Source of the DNA: Halobacteriales archaeon QS_4_70_19 | Lineage (GTDB): Archaea; Halobacteriota; Halobacteria; Halobacteriales; Haloarculaceae | Reading direction: 5' to 3' | NCBI GenBank assembly: GCA_003020985.1 | Contig: PXRM01000017.1 | Span: forward strand, 37,112 to 101,111 | DNA: 64,000 bases | Shown: positions 26,911-35,187 of the stretch, piece after piece | Layout of the letters: each line of letters opens with the position of its first letter | How positions within the stretch are numbered: the first letter of the stretch is position 1 | The notes under the pieces: model-generated | What the model was told of the DNA's origin: nothing | Databases searched by the model: none | Seen by the model: only the letters and a program-made list of their open reading frames with translations | Made by a program: the position numbers and the translations under genes

Positions 26911-27594
26911 CTACTCCCAGGGTGGCTCGACCAGGTCGTGCATCGACCCGAGTTCGAAGTGCGGGCGGGCGCCGGGGCGGCCGGTGGCATCCGCCTCGTC
27001 CCCCCGGCGGAGCCACGCGGTCCGCATCCCGGCCGCGTCCGCGCCCAGCACGTCGTCGCGGCCGTCGCCGACGTGGACCGTCGCGGGGGCCGAGGTCCCG
27101 AGCGCGTCCGGCGCGTCGAGGAACGGCGCGGGGTCGGGTTTCGCGAGCGTATCGTAGCCCGCGTGGACCACCGTCTCGAAGGCGTCAGCCAGCCCGAGCT
27201 CGTCGAGCTTCGGCGTCTGCATCTCCGGCGCGCCGTTGGTCACGACGGCCAGCGGGTAGCGCTCGGCGAGCGCCGCGACGGCCTCCCGGGCCCCCGGAAC
27301 CGGATCGACCTCGCGGTGGTCGCGCAGCCCCGTGTGCATCGCGGCGACCCGCCGGCCCACGGCGCGGTCGTGGCCGCGCTCCTCGGCGAGATCCGCGAAG
27401 CACGCCTCCCGGAGTTCGGCCTTCGTGTCGGTCCGGGGGACGTAGCGGGACATCCGGTCGCGGTACTCCCGGGCGGAGAAGAACGGCTCCACCCCGACCT
27501 CGTCGAACGCGGCCGCGAGCAGGTCCTCGGTGGAGCGGCGGTACTCACACAGCGTCCGGTCGATGTCCAGCGTGACCGCCTCCACTGCCGTCAT
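26911..27594 (-). CDS. HAD-superfamily hydrolase, copy 1
   Basis: A 227-residue phosphatase-like protein. The nucleophile pair is Asp10/Asp12 in LDIDRTLCEY, followed by a helical cap, motif II in VVTNGAPEMQ, the lysine of TLAKPDPAPF and motif IV in HVGDGRDDVLGADAAG. It likely acts on small phosphometabolites such as phosphoglycolate or pyrimidine nucleotides. It is about half identical by eye to the next gene, with the same strange DxDxTLCEYRRS start, so the two are tandem duplicates. It lies downstream of its paralogue and upstream of cmk. Confidence 0.85.
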   Translation of the reverse strand: MTAVEAVTLDIDRTLCEYRRSTEDLLAAAFDEVGVEPFFSAREYRDRMSRYVPRTDTKAELREACFADLAEERGHDRAVGRRVAAMHTGLRDHREVDPVPGAREAVAALAERYPLAVVTNGAPEMQTPKLDELGLADAFETVVHAGYDTLAKPDPAPFLDAPDALGTSAPATVHVGDGRDDVLGADAAGMRTAWLRRGDEADATGRPGARPHFELGSMHDLVEPPWE

Positions 27595-27664
27595 CTACCC
27601 GTGGCTTCGGGTGCAGGCCGATTAATCCCTCGCGTGGTCGCGGGGGCACGGCGTCCCGCTCGCG

Positions 27665-28342
27665 TCACTCCCAGGGCGGCGTCGCCAGTTCGGCCAGCCC
27701 GTCGACGGTGAAATGCGGCCGGTGGTCGCCGGGTCCGTCGGACTGGCGGAGCCACACCGACCGGAGCCCGGCGTTGTGCGCGCCGGCCACGTCACTGGAG
27801 AGGGAGTTGCCGACGTGGACCGCCCGGTCGGGGTGGCCGTCCAGGTCGCCGAGCGCGGCGTGGAACGGGTCGGCGGCGGGCTTCGCTGGCGCGTCATAGC
27901 CCGCGTGGACAACGGTCTCGAACGCACCGGCGAACGGGAGCGCAGCGAGCTTCTGGCGCTGCATCCCCGGCGCGCCGTTGGTCACGACGCCGACGCGGTG
28001 GCGCTCGGCGAGCGTCTCGACGGCCTCCTGCGCACCCGGGAGCGGCCGGACGTTCGCGTGGTCCCGCTCGCCGGCGAACGCGCGGGCGATGTCGCGGCCG
28101 AGGGCGGGGTCCCGGCCGCGGTCGGCGGCGATGGCGGCGAAGCAACGCTCGCGGAGGTCGCGGACGCTCTCGCTCTCGTCGGCGAACTCCCGGTATCGGG
28201 TCTCGTACTCGGCCTGCCCGAAGAACGGCTCCACCCCGACCGCCTCGCAGGCCAGGTCGATGAGGTCGTCCGACGACCGCCGGTACTCGCACAGCGTGTC
28301 GTCGAGGTCGAACAGCACCGTCTCGACCGGTTCGGCGGGCAT
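27665..28342 (-). CDS. HAD-superfamily hydrolase, copy 2
   Basis: A 225-residue paralogue of the preceding protein. The nucleophile pair is Asp12/Asp14 in LFDLDDTLCEYRRS. Motif II is VVTNGAPGMQ, motif III the lysine in APAKPAADPF. Motif IV is altered: HVGNSLSSDVAGAHNAG has Asn where the copy-1 motif has the first Asp of GDGRDD, though one Asp remains. Both end in PPWE. Whether this changes activity is unclear. The gap between the copies is 70 bases, so they may share a transcript. Confidence 0.85.
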   Translation of the reverse strand: MPAEPVETVLFDLDDTLCEYRRSSDDLIDLACEAVGVEPFFGQAEYETRYREFADESESVRDLRERCFAAIAADRGRDPALGRDIARAFAGERDHANVRPLPGAQEAVETLAERHRVGVVTNGAPGMQRQKLAALPFAGAFETVVHAGYDAPAKPAADPFHAALGDLDGHPDRAVHVGNSLSSDVAGAHNAGLRSVWLRQSDGPGDHRPHFTVDGLAELATPPWE

Positions 28343-28648
28343 CGGTCGGCCGTTGGCCGCCGTCGACCATAGGCATCCCGGACGAACGGAGGTATCGGGA
28401 TAGTCATATTATTAGGGTCGTTCATCACATGTATGCGGAATAATATCTGTATATTTCGAATTTGTGTCGTGGAGGGCGAGAAATGAGAAAATACGGCTTG
28501 CTTCCCCTTCTCCACCGGGTCCCCCGAGTCAGGTCGTGTCCCCCGGGAGCCCCCCGCGACGGCGTCCGAAGCCGGCAGTCGGGGGTGGACAGAACCCGCG
28601 AACGCCGAAGTGAGAAGGCTTATTCGCCGCCGTTTCCGACCCGTGGCT
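28343..28648. other. Divergent promoter spacer with secF TATA element
   Basis: No gene seen. The part 28400-28460 is strongly AT-rich (ATATTATTAGGG, AATAATATCTGTATATTTCG) and probably holds the promoter of the HAD genes. Near the right end, GCTTATTCG at 28618-28626 is a TATA-like element placed about 26 bases before the ATG at 28649. Confidence 0.5.
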
Positions 28649-28690
28649 ATGGCAGACTCCGCGCACGTGGGGGTGAGCGCCGGTGGCTGA
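28649..28690 (+). CDS. Possible leader peptide overlapping secF
   Basis: A 13-codon frame (MADSAHVGVSAGG) begins at the ATG that sits at the leaderless-start distance from the TATA-like element. Its TGA overlaps the GTG start of secF by a few bases, the arrangement used for translational coupling. It may be a true leader peptide, or the first codons of a secF reading frame displaced by an indel. No homologue is known to me. Confidence 0.35.
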   Translation: MADSAHVGVSAGG

Positions 28691-29576
28691 GGCCGACGCC
28701 ACCGGGAACCTCCCGTTCGACCTCCCCGACGTGGACTACGAGAAGTACACGAACCGACAGCTCGTCATCATCCCGATAGTCGTGCTCGCGCTCGCACTGG
28801 CCGTCATCGGCGTCTTCTACGTGCTCACCGGAGCGCCCGTCCAGCCGGGGCTGGCGTTCACCGGCGGCACGGAACTCCAGATCACGACGGCGGACTCGGC
28901 CGGCGGGATCGAGTCGACCTTCGCCGCCCAGGACTTCGACGTCGAGTCCGTCCAGCCCATCCGCTCGCAGGAGAACGCCTACATCGTCACCTTCCAGTCG
29001 ACGGACACGGGCGCCATCCAGGAGGCGGCCGAGGGCGCCGGGTACGACGTCGACTCCATCCAGGGGCGGTCGGCCTCGTTCGGCGCGCAGAGCCAGAGCC
29101 AGGCGGTCCTCGGACTTCTCGCCGCCTTCGGCGGGATGGCCGTCCTGGTCTTCGTGCTCTTCCGGACGTTCATTCCCTCCATTGCGGTCGTCGCCTCCGC
29201 CTTCTCCGACATCGTCATCCCGCTCGCCCTGATGAACGTCTTCGGGATGGAGCTCACCCTCGGGACGGTCGCGGCGCTGCTGATGCTGATCGGGTACTCC
29301 GTCGACTCCGATCTCCTGCTGAACAACCACATCCTCCGGCGGTCGGGGGGCTTCTACGAGTCCACCTACCGCGCGATGCGGACCGGGGTGACGATGACGC
29401 TCACCTCCATCGCCGCGATGACCGTGATGTCCATCGTGGCGTTCCTGTTCGGCATTCCGCTGCTGCCGGCCGTGGGCACGGTGCTGGTCTTTGGCCTGGT
29501 CGCCGACCTGATGAACACCTACCTGCTGAACGTGACACTGCTCCGCTACTACAAGTACGAGGGGGTGGCGAAATGA
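28683..29576 (+). CDS. secF: Protein translocase subunit SecF
   Basis: Membrane subunit of the SecDF complex that assists export through the Sec channel using the proton or ion gradient. The 297-residue protein has six helices: the first near residues 25-47, then the external domain with FTGGTELQITT, then five helices with QAVLGLLAAFGGMAVLVF, SIAVVASAFSDIVIPLALM and the hallmark IGYSVDSDLLLNNHIL. The start is the GTG at 28683. Archaea keep secF before secD, and the two genes overlap by four bases here. Confidence 0.93.
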   Translation: MAEADATGNLPFDLPDVDYEKYTNRQLVIIPIVVLALALAVIGVFYVLTGAPVQPGLAFTGGTELQITTADSAGGIESTFAAQDFDVESVQPIRSQENAYIVTFQSTDTGAIQEAAEGAGYDVDSIQGRSASFGAQSQSQAVLGLLAAFGGMAVLVFVLFRTFIPSIAVVASAFSDIVIPLALMNVFGMELTLGTVAALLMLIGYSVDSDLLLNNHILRRSGGFYESTYRAMRTGVTMTLTSIAAMTVMSIVAFLFGIPLLPAVGTVLVFGLVADLMNTYLLNVTLLRYYKYEGVAK

Positions 29577-31171
29577 ACCTCTCCCCGCGCGAGAACTGGC
29601 GTGTCTACCTGCTCGTCGTCCTGCTGCTCGTGAGCGCCGTCGCCGTGTTCGCCCCGCTCGGCGGCGCTGGCGGGGCTGACGGTGGCGCCGCCGCCGACGG
29701 TCCGACCAACCTCCAGTACGGGCTGGAACTCTCGGGCGGCACCCGGGTGCGGGCGCCGCTGGTCGGGATGACCGCCGAGGTCGACGTCCCCGACGGTGCC
29801 GACCGCCGGATCGAGGCCTCGCTCTCGAGCAACCTGAACGTCTCCCGCACGGACGTCCAGGTGCGGCAGGTCCGCAACGGCCAGGACACCGTGGAGGTGT
29901 TCGCCAACGAACGGAACGGCAACGTGACGCGGGCGGAGTTCGCGGCGGCGCTCCGGGATTCCGACGTCGACGCGAGCGAGGACGACATCCGGCGCGGCGT
30001 CACCCAGGACACCCGACGGACGGCGGTCCAGGTGCTGGAGAACAAGATCAACAGCGTCGGGCTCTCCGGGGGCACCGTCTCGACGACGCGGACGCCGACC
30101 GGCGAGACGTTCGTCCTCGTCGAGGTGCCCAACGCCAACCGCTCGCAGGTGCTCGACCTCATCACCTCGCGCGGCCGGGTGGAGCTGGTCGCGCACTTCC
30201 CCCAGGAGCGCGACAACGAGACCGTCTACCGCGACGTCTCGCTGCTCACGCAGGAGGACTTCTCCACGAGCAACTTCCAGGCCCAGCCCGCCGAGGGGAA
30301 CCAGCCGGCCCGCGTGCCTGTCGCCCTGCGCGACGAGCCCGCGCGGAACTTCTCGAACGCGATGCAGACGTTCGGGTTCACCGACGAGGGGATCGACCAG
30401 TGTGGCTACCGCCCCGAGTCCGGCGAGGACCCCGACACGTACCCGGGCTACTGTCTCTACACGGTCCGGGACGGCGAGGTCGTCTACGGTGCCTCGATGA
30501 GTCCCGACCTCGCGCGGACCATCCGGAGCGGCGACTTCGAGCAGGACCCGACGTTCGTCATCACGGCGAGCAACTACAGCGAGGCCCAGCAGCTCGCCAT
30601 CGACCTGCAGGCCGGTGCGCTCCCCACCACGCTCGACATCGAGGGCGAGGGAACCACCTACTTCCTGGAGCCGTCGCTGGCCAACGAGTTCAAGCTGTTC
30701 TCACTGATCACCGCCGTCGTCGCCGTCTTCGCGGTCGCGGGAATGGTGTTCCTGCGGTACCGTGAGCCCGGCGTGGCCGCACCGATGATTCTCACCGCGG
30801 GTGCCGAGGTGTTCCTGCTGATGGGCTTTGCCTCGGCGGTGGGACTGGCGCTCGACCTCTCACACATCGCCGGGTTCATCGCCGTCATCGGGACGGGGGT
30901 GGACGACCTCGTCATCATCGCCGACGAGATCCTGCAGTCGGGGGAGATCAAGACCTCCCGCGTGTTCGAGTCGCGCTTCCGCAAGGCGTTCTGGGTCATC
31001 GGCGCCGCGGCGGCGACCACCATCATCGCCATGTCGCCGCTGGCCGTGCTGTCGCTGGGCGACCTGCAGGGCTTCGCCATCGTCACCATCGTCGGCGTCC
31101 TGCTGGGCGTGCTGGTGACCCGCCCGGCCTACGGGGACATCCTCCGCAACCTCGTGCTGGACGACGTCTGA
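29573..31171 (+). CDS. secD: Protein translocase subunit SecD
   Basis: Partner of SecF. The 532-residue protein has one N-terminal helix, a large external domain with the LQYGLELSGGTRVR segment and P1-type folds, and five C-terminal helices with AGALPTTLDIEGEGT, VGLALDLSHIAGFIAVIGTG and the ion-coupling-region motif GVDDLVIIADEI. The ATG overlaps the stop of secF (ATGA), which means tight translational coupling. There is no SecA in archaea, so the complex is thought to act on the external side. Confidence 0.93.
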   Translation: MNLSPRENWRVYLLVVLLLVSAVAVFAPLGGAGGADGGAAADGPTNLQYGLELSGGTRVRAPLVGMTAEVDVPDGADRRIEASLSSNLNVSRTDVQVRQVRNGQDTVEVFANERNGNVTRAEFAAALRDSDVDASEDDIRRGVTQDTRRTAVQVLENKINSVGLSGGTVSTTRTPTGETFVLVEVPNANRSQVLDLITSRGRVELVAHFPQERDNETVYRDVSLLTQEDFSTSNFQAQPAEGNQPARVPVALRDEPARNFSNAMQTFGFTDEGIDQCGYRPESGEDPDTYPGYCLYTVRDGEVVYGASMSPDLARTIRSGDFEQDPTFVITASNYSEAQQLAIDLQAGALPTTLDIEGEGTTYFLEPSLANEFKLFSLITAVVAVFAVAGMVFLRYREPGVAAPMILTAGAEVFLLMGFASAVGLALDLSHIAGFIAVIGTGVDDLVIIADEILQSGEIKTSRVFESRFRKAFWVIGAAAATTIIAMSPLAVLSLGDLQGFAIVTIVGVLLGVLVTRPAYGDILRNLVLDDV

Positions 31172-31253
31172 ACGCGGCCGCACTCCTCTCGCGGTCCGCT
31201 CCGGGGGCCGCTCCCGGCGGATTGATGTACCGACGCCCGGTACTCGCTCATCG

Positions 31254-31991
31254 ATGCGCGGGGTCGCCATCAACGTCGGTGCGAACACGAACGAGCCGGG
31301 GTTCCGCGCGCCCGTCGACGGGGACGGGCAGTTCGACTTCGTGCCCATCCCGGAGCCGGAGCCGACCCGCGAGGACGTCCACGTCCCGACCTACGGGGAA
31401 CTGGACGAGCACCTCGACCTCGCGGTGGGCGTGAGCGACGTGGCCGACATCCCGGTCCACCTCGATCCGACGTTCGACAGGTACCCGTTCTGCGAGGGGT
31501 ACACCTACGGCGACCCGTACGGCGCGAAGGCCGGCCCCATCTCGGGGCTGGAGGCGGGCGACTTCCTGTTTTTCTACGCGACGCTGGACACGCCCAGCGA
31601 GGGGCGCCCGGACTGGCAGCCGCCCGACTGGGGCGCCTTCCTCGTCGGCCACTTCCGGCTGGCGCGGGACCCGCTGGGGCCCGAGGCGTACCAGGAGGCG
31701 GGCGAAGCCACGCGCGACGTCTTCGCGAACAACGCCCACGTCAAGCGCGAAAGCTTCGACGCCCAGGTGCTCGTCCAGGGTGACGCCTGGGGGTCGGAGC
31801 TGTACGACGCCGCGGTCCCGCTCTCGACCCGCGAGGCCGGCGTGGATGCGAACCGCCTCGTCACGGCGCTGTCGGCCGATTCCGGGAAGGGGCCCTGGTG
31901 GCGGCGGCCGCTCCGCTTCGACCACGACGCCACGCAGGAACTGCTCGACATCCACGGTACGCGGGAGTGGGCGCGCTGTTTCGACGACTGA
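31254..31991 (+). CDS. Nmad3-like protein (nucleotide-modification-associated domain)
   Basis: A 245-residue protein starting MRGVAINVGANTNEPGFRAP, with FDFVPIPEPEPT and LDPTFDRYPFCEGYTYGDPY. This pattern recalls the Nmad3 domain, predicted from gene context in phages and bacteria to act in DNA or RNA base modification. The match is from memory and no activity is proven. The protein is cytoplasmic and has no helicase, methylase or nuclease neighbour. It stands 82 bases after secD on the same strand and may be read from that transcript. Confidence 0.55.
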   Translation: MRGVAINVGANTNEPGFRAPVDGDGQFDFVPIPEPEPTREDVHVPTYGELDEHLDLAVGVSDVADIPVHLDPTFDRYPFCEGYTYGDPYGAKAGPISGLEAGDFLFFYATLDTPSEGRPDWQPPDWGAFLVGHFRLARDPLGPEAYQEAGEATRDVFANNAHVKRESFDAQVLVQGDAWGSELYDAAVPLSTREAGVDANRLVTALSADSGKGPWWRRPLRFDHDATQELLDIHGTREWARCFDD

Positions 31992-32028
31992 CCACCACGG
32001 ACTTGCGGCGGGCACCCCACCGGCCGGT

Positions 32029-32433
32029 ATGAGCGAGTCCGAGAGCGACCCCACCGTCTCGCTGACCGACGCCTTCGACCGCATCGACGAGCACTGGGCA
32101 CCGCGGCTGGCGGCCGAACTCAACGGCCAGCACGTAAAGCTCGCAAAACTGCAGGGCGCGTTCGAGTGGCACCACCACGCCCACGCCGACGAGCTGTTCC
32201 TCGTCGTCGCGGGCGCGCTCGACATCGAGCGCCGGGACGCCCCGGACGTCCACCTCGGGGCCGACGAGTTCCACGTGGTCCCCGCGGGCGTCGAACATCG
32301 GCCCGTCGTCCCCGGGGACACGGGGGTCGGCCCGGACGACGACGAGGCACACGTCCTGCTGTTCGAACCGGCGGGCACCCGCAACACTGGGGAAACGGAG
32401 AGCGAGCGGACCCGGGCGGTCGAGGAGCTGTAG
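32029..32433 (+). CDS. Cupin-domain protein
   Basis: A 134-residue single-domain cupin. The metal-binding motif is WHHHAHADELFLVV at about residues 47-60, and the second cupin motif is FHVVPAGVEHRPV near residue 85. Both have the histidines and glutamate needed for a metal ion. Small cupins like this act as dioxygenases, isomerases or binding proteins; nothing here narrows the choice. The start is at MSESESDPTVSL, 37 bases after the Nmad3-like gene, so the two may be co-transcribed. Confidence 0.82.
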   Translation: MSESESDPTVSLTDAFDRIDEHWAPRLAAELNGQHVKLAKLQGAFEWHHHAHADELFLVVAGALDIERRDAPDVHLGADEFHVVPAGVEHRPVVPGDTGVGPDDDEAHVLLFEPAGTRNTGETESERTRAVEEL

Positions 32434-32512
32434 GCGCTCCTCCCGGCGAGATCATCGGGTTATATTCGAAATTCCCGGTAGAATATCGACACAACTATAG
32501 AAGGTGGAGATT

Positions 32513-33274
32513 TCAGAAGTTGTTCTGTACGTACTCGCCCACGCGGTCCACCCGGTCGGGGTCGTAGGTCCACATCGCCCGCCAGACGTTGTCGGCGGTC
32601 TCGGTTGCGACGAGGGCGATGTGGCCGGCCTCGCCCGCGGGCGGGCGAAAGACCACGAACCACGAACGGCGGTACTCCTCGTGGCTCCCGGCGTGGACCG
32701 TGACGTCCAGTTCCCCGGGCACCGGCTGGTCGCGGACCCCGTAGACGTGCACGTCGACGTCGGTGTCGCCGAGCCAGTCGTACACCTTCCGGGTCCCGTA
32801 CTCGTCGTCGAGGCGGGAGAGCCGCTGGAAGGAGACGTCGAACCGGCCGTCCCCGGTCCGGAGGGCCCGCCCCTCGATGAACCGCGAGATGAGGACGAGC
32901 AGGAGCTTCTCCTTGTTCGACTCCGGGAACCCGCGGACGTGGAACTCGACCTCGTCGAGGCCAGTCAGGACGGCCGGCATGTCCGACTCCTGGAGTCCGT
33001 GCGCGCCGGTCCGGTAGCGGTCGGCGTTGACGAGGAGGAACGCGTCCTGCAGCCGCTGCATCGACGTGGTGGTGGCCACCTTACCGTCGCGGACGAGCAG
33101 CACCACGTCCTCCGTCCCTTCCGGGAGCTGCCGCTCCGCGACGGTCACCGTCTGCGTGTCGAAGGCCTCCTCCAGCAGGTCCACGAGCGGCTTCGGTCCC
33201 GTCCGGTTCACCACCATCAGCGATGTCTCCGACTCGGGGACCTCGTCGATGAACGATGCCAGCGTCTCCGACAT
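32513..33274 (-). CDS. DICT-domain sensory protein
   Basis: A 253-residue protein of the DICT (diguanylate-cyclase and two-component linked) type. It carries the typical beginning MSETLASFIDEVPESETSLM, the core VVNRTGPKPLVDLLEEAF, and the closing RSWFVVFRPPAGEAGHIAL and ETADNVWRAMWTYDPDRVD. DICT proteins are thought to sense light or ligands and occur widely in haloarchaea without an output domain, as here. The ATG at 33274 is preferred; a GTG at 33304 lies at the right distance from a TAGATACT promoter element and would add ten residues. Confidence 0.8.
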   Translation of the reverse strand: MSETLASFIDEVPESETSLMVVNRTGPKPLVDLLEEAFDTQTVTVAERQLPEGTEDVVLLVRDGKVATTTSMQRLQDAFLLVNADRYRTGAHGLQESDMPAVLTGLDEVEFHVRGFPESNKEKLLLVLISRFIEGRALRTGDGRFDVSFQRLSRLDDEYGTRKVYDWLGDTDVDVHVYGVRDQPVPGELDVTVHAGSHEEYRRSWFVVFRPPAGEAGHIALVATETADNVWRAMWTYDPDRVDRVGEYVQNNF

Positions 33275-33511
33275 GTCGGTCACGAGCGTACCCACACCTA
33301 TCACAGCTAGGGGCGCGTCGGCAAAGTATCTATGGCCGCCCGGCCCCCGTCAGGTTCCCGTCCGCCCGTCACAGCGACGTCTCGCCCTGACCGACCTCCG
33401 CGGGGAGCCACATCATCCGGGAAGCGTGAACCGGAGCCAGACTCCTGCTCGGCCTGCGGCCTGCGACTGACAGGTCCCTCTCGACGACGTCTCTCACTGG
33501 CGTTCGAGACA

Positions 33512-33582
33512 TGCGCCGTCCGGGAATTGAACCCGGGCTCTAGCCTTGGGAAGGCTATGTCCTACCACTGGACCAACGGCGC
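33512..33582 (-). tRNA. tRNA-Gly (anticodon CCC)
   Basis: Cloverleaf on the minus strand: acceptor arms GCGCCGT/ACGGCGC, anticodon stem TAGCC/GGCTA with loop TTCCCAA giving CCC, T-arm with loop TTCAATT, discriminator A. No intron. It decodes GGG glycine codons. Confidence 0.93.
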
Positions 33583-33918
33583 GCGTCGTGGTGTGGTTTC
33601 CGCTCGGGCCGGACGGCTCCGTCCCACGGTCGGGACTAACATACTTGCCCGCTTAAATCCTTGCGAAGTGCTCTGCGCCGGCCGGGAGCCCAGCGTCCAC
33701 CGCTCGGTTCGTCCCTGCTCGGACACCCCGTGGCTCCCTCCGTGGCTGTATCCGGATCATCTGTATATCTCAGACGATACCGTACAATGGCAGAACGGGG
33801 CAGCCTGGTCCGGAATTGATAACGTTATGTGGGTCGTTTCCGGGGAACAGGGAAAAATTCGACACTTATCCGTCTCGACGAGGACGTTGCTTAACCGTCT
33901 CCGGGGTGTGGTCACGAC
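33583..33918. other. Spacer with promoter-like elements
   Basis: No gene seen between tRNA-Gly and the mini membrane gene. The stretch 33635-33665 (TTGCCCGCTTAAATCC) looks like the tRNA promoter on the minus strand. The stretch 33770-33895 is AT-richer and contains GTTGCTTAACCG about 30 bases before the next start. Confidence 0.4.
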
Positions 33919-34080
33919 ATGACCTACGAGACGACGATCGGCTGGTCGGAGCTCTCGTCCGGCATCGCCACGCTCCTCCTCTCCGTCCTGCCCGGTGACT
34001 CCGTCCGGTGGGGTGTCGAGCTGCTCCCGGTCGGACTCGCCGTCCTGTACCTGCGTCGGGAAAACACGTTCTCGATGTGA
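33919..34080 (+). CDS. Mini membrane protein
   Basis: A 53-residue protein (MTYETTIGWSELSSGIATLL). A moderately hydrophobic helix (residues 13-24) and a second one (VELLPVGLAVLYL) flank a polar turn, and the end is RRENTFSM. A TATA-like CTTAACC lies about 30 bases upstream. The reading frame has the GC-rich third positions of its neighbours. Function unknown. Confidence 0.5.
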   Translation: MTYETTIGWSELSSGIATLLLSVLPGDSVRWGVELLPVGLAVLYLRRENTFSM

Positions 34081-34129
34081 CGATGACGGGCACGCCTACC
34101 TCCCCGTTCCCCGGCGGACAGCTAGCCCC

Positions 34130-35110
34130 ATGACCGCGTCGTGGACGAGGGACACCGATAACCCGGTGACCCGCTGGCTGTTCCTCACTGGCCACCGCCT
34201 CGCGGTGGCCGCCCTCCTGTCGGCCGCCTTCGCCGCCCTGACGGCACTGGTGATCGAGTGGGGGCTCGTCTACGTCGGGGGCGGGAGCAACTTCTCGACG
34301 GCGTTGTCGAGCGGCCTGCTGTCCGGACTACTGACGCTCCTCACGGTCGTCCTCTCCATCAACCAGCTCATCCTCTCCCGGCTGTTCGGGTCGGCGGGGA
34401 ACCTCTCCGACCAGCTCGAGGGGACCCTCGACTACCGCCGGACGGTCGAGGGAATTGCGGACGTGGCCGCGAGCCCGAACGACCCCGGCGCGTTCCTCGG
34501 CCTCCTCGCCGAGGCCCTGGACGGACGCGTCGAGGACTTCCGGCGCGAGGTCGGGCGCGCGGCCGTGAACGTCGGCGACGTCGACGGGTACGCCGCGGCT
34601 GTCTCCGGCTTCGCGGATCACCTCTCGTCGGCCGACGACCTCGACGACCCGCTGAAGACGCTGGTCGTCACCCTCGGGACGGAGTACGCCGACCACCTCG
34701 ACACGACGCGGCGGCTCCGGAGCAGGGACGGGGAGGCGCTCCCCGACGAGGCGGCCGCCGCGCTCGACGACGTGATGGGCCTCCTGAAGGCGGTTGCCAC
34801 GATGCGGCAGTTCTTCAAGACGCTCGTCCTCCAGCAGGAACTCGCCCTGCTCTCCCGACGGCTGATCTACACCGGCGTGCCCGCGGTCCTCGTGGCGTAC
34901 CTCCTGTCGGCCACCTACAGCACCACCCCGGGCGTGCCGACCGCCATCGACCCGGCGCTCATGCCGCTGGTGGTGACAGTCGCGACCGCAATCATCCTCT
35001 CGCCGCTCGCGGTGCTGGTCTCCTCCCTGCTGCGGGTGGCGACAGTCTCGCTGTACACGGTGTCCATCGGGACGTTCGTCCCGCCCGAGGAGACCTTCGA
35101 GGACGACTGA
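34130..35110 (+). CDS. Integral membrane protein, four helices
   Basis: A 326-residue protein with hydrophobic segments at about residues 22-48 (LAVAALLSAAFAALTALVIEW) and 62-84 (LLSGLLTLLTVVLSINQLIL), a helical soluble middle of about 150 residues that is rich in Asp and Leu, and two further helices at about 245-265 and 280-310 (LVVTVATAIILSPLAVLVSS). The end FVPPEETFEDD is acidic. This layout is seen in a haloarchaeal family of unknown function. It starts 49 bases after the mini membrane protein, so they may form an operon. Confidence 0.65.
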   Translation: MTASWTRDTDNPVTRWLFLTGHRLAVAALLSAAFAALTALVIEWGLVYVGGGSNFSTALSSGLLSGLLTLLTVVLSINQLILSRLFGSAGNLSDQLEGTLDYRRTVEGIADVAASPNDPGAFLGLLAEALDGRVEDFRREVGRAAVNVGDVDGYAAAVSGFADHLSSADDLDDPLKTLVVTLGTEYADHLDTTRRLRSRDGEALPDEAAAALDDVMGLLKAVATMRQFFKTLVLQQELALLSRRLIYTGVPAVLVAYLLSATYSTTPGVPTAIDPALMPLVVTVATAIILSPLAVLVSSLLRVATVSLYTVSIGTFVPPEETFEDD

Positions 35111-35187
35111 GCCGACTCGGCCGGACGCACGTCCAGTTCCGTCGGCCGGACAGGAGGTATTAGTCGGTCGCGGCCCTGGAATCGGTG

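Noticed and set aside
33332..33590. A frame with a Cys-x2-Cys pair (SCSACGLRL) before tRNA-Gly.
   Set aside because: No suitable start, it runs into the tRNA gene, and one CxxC is too little to call a zinc protein.
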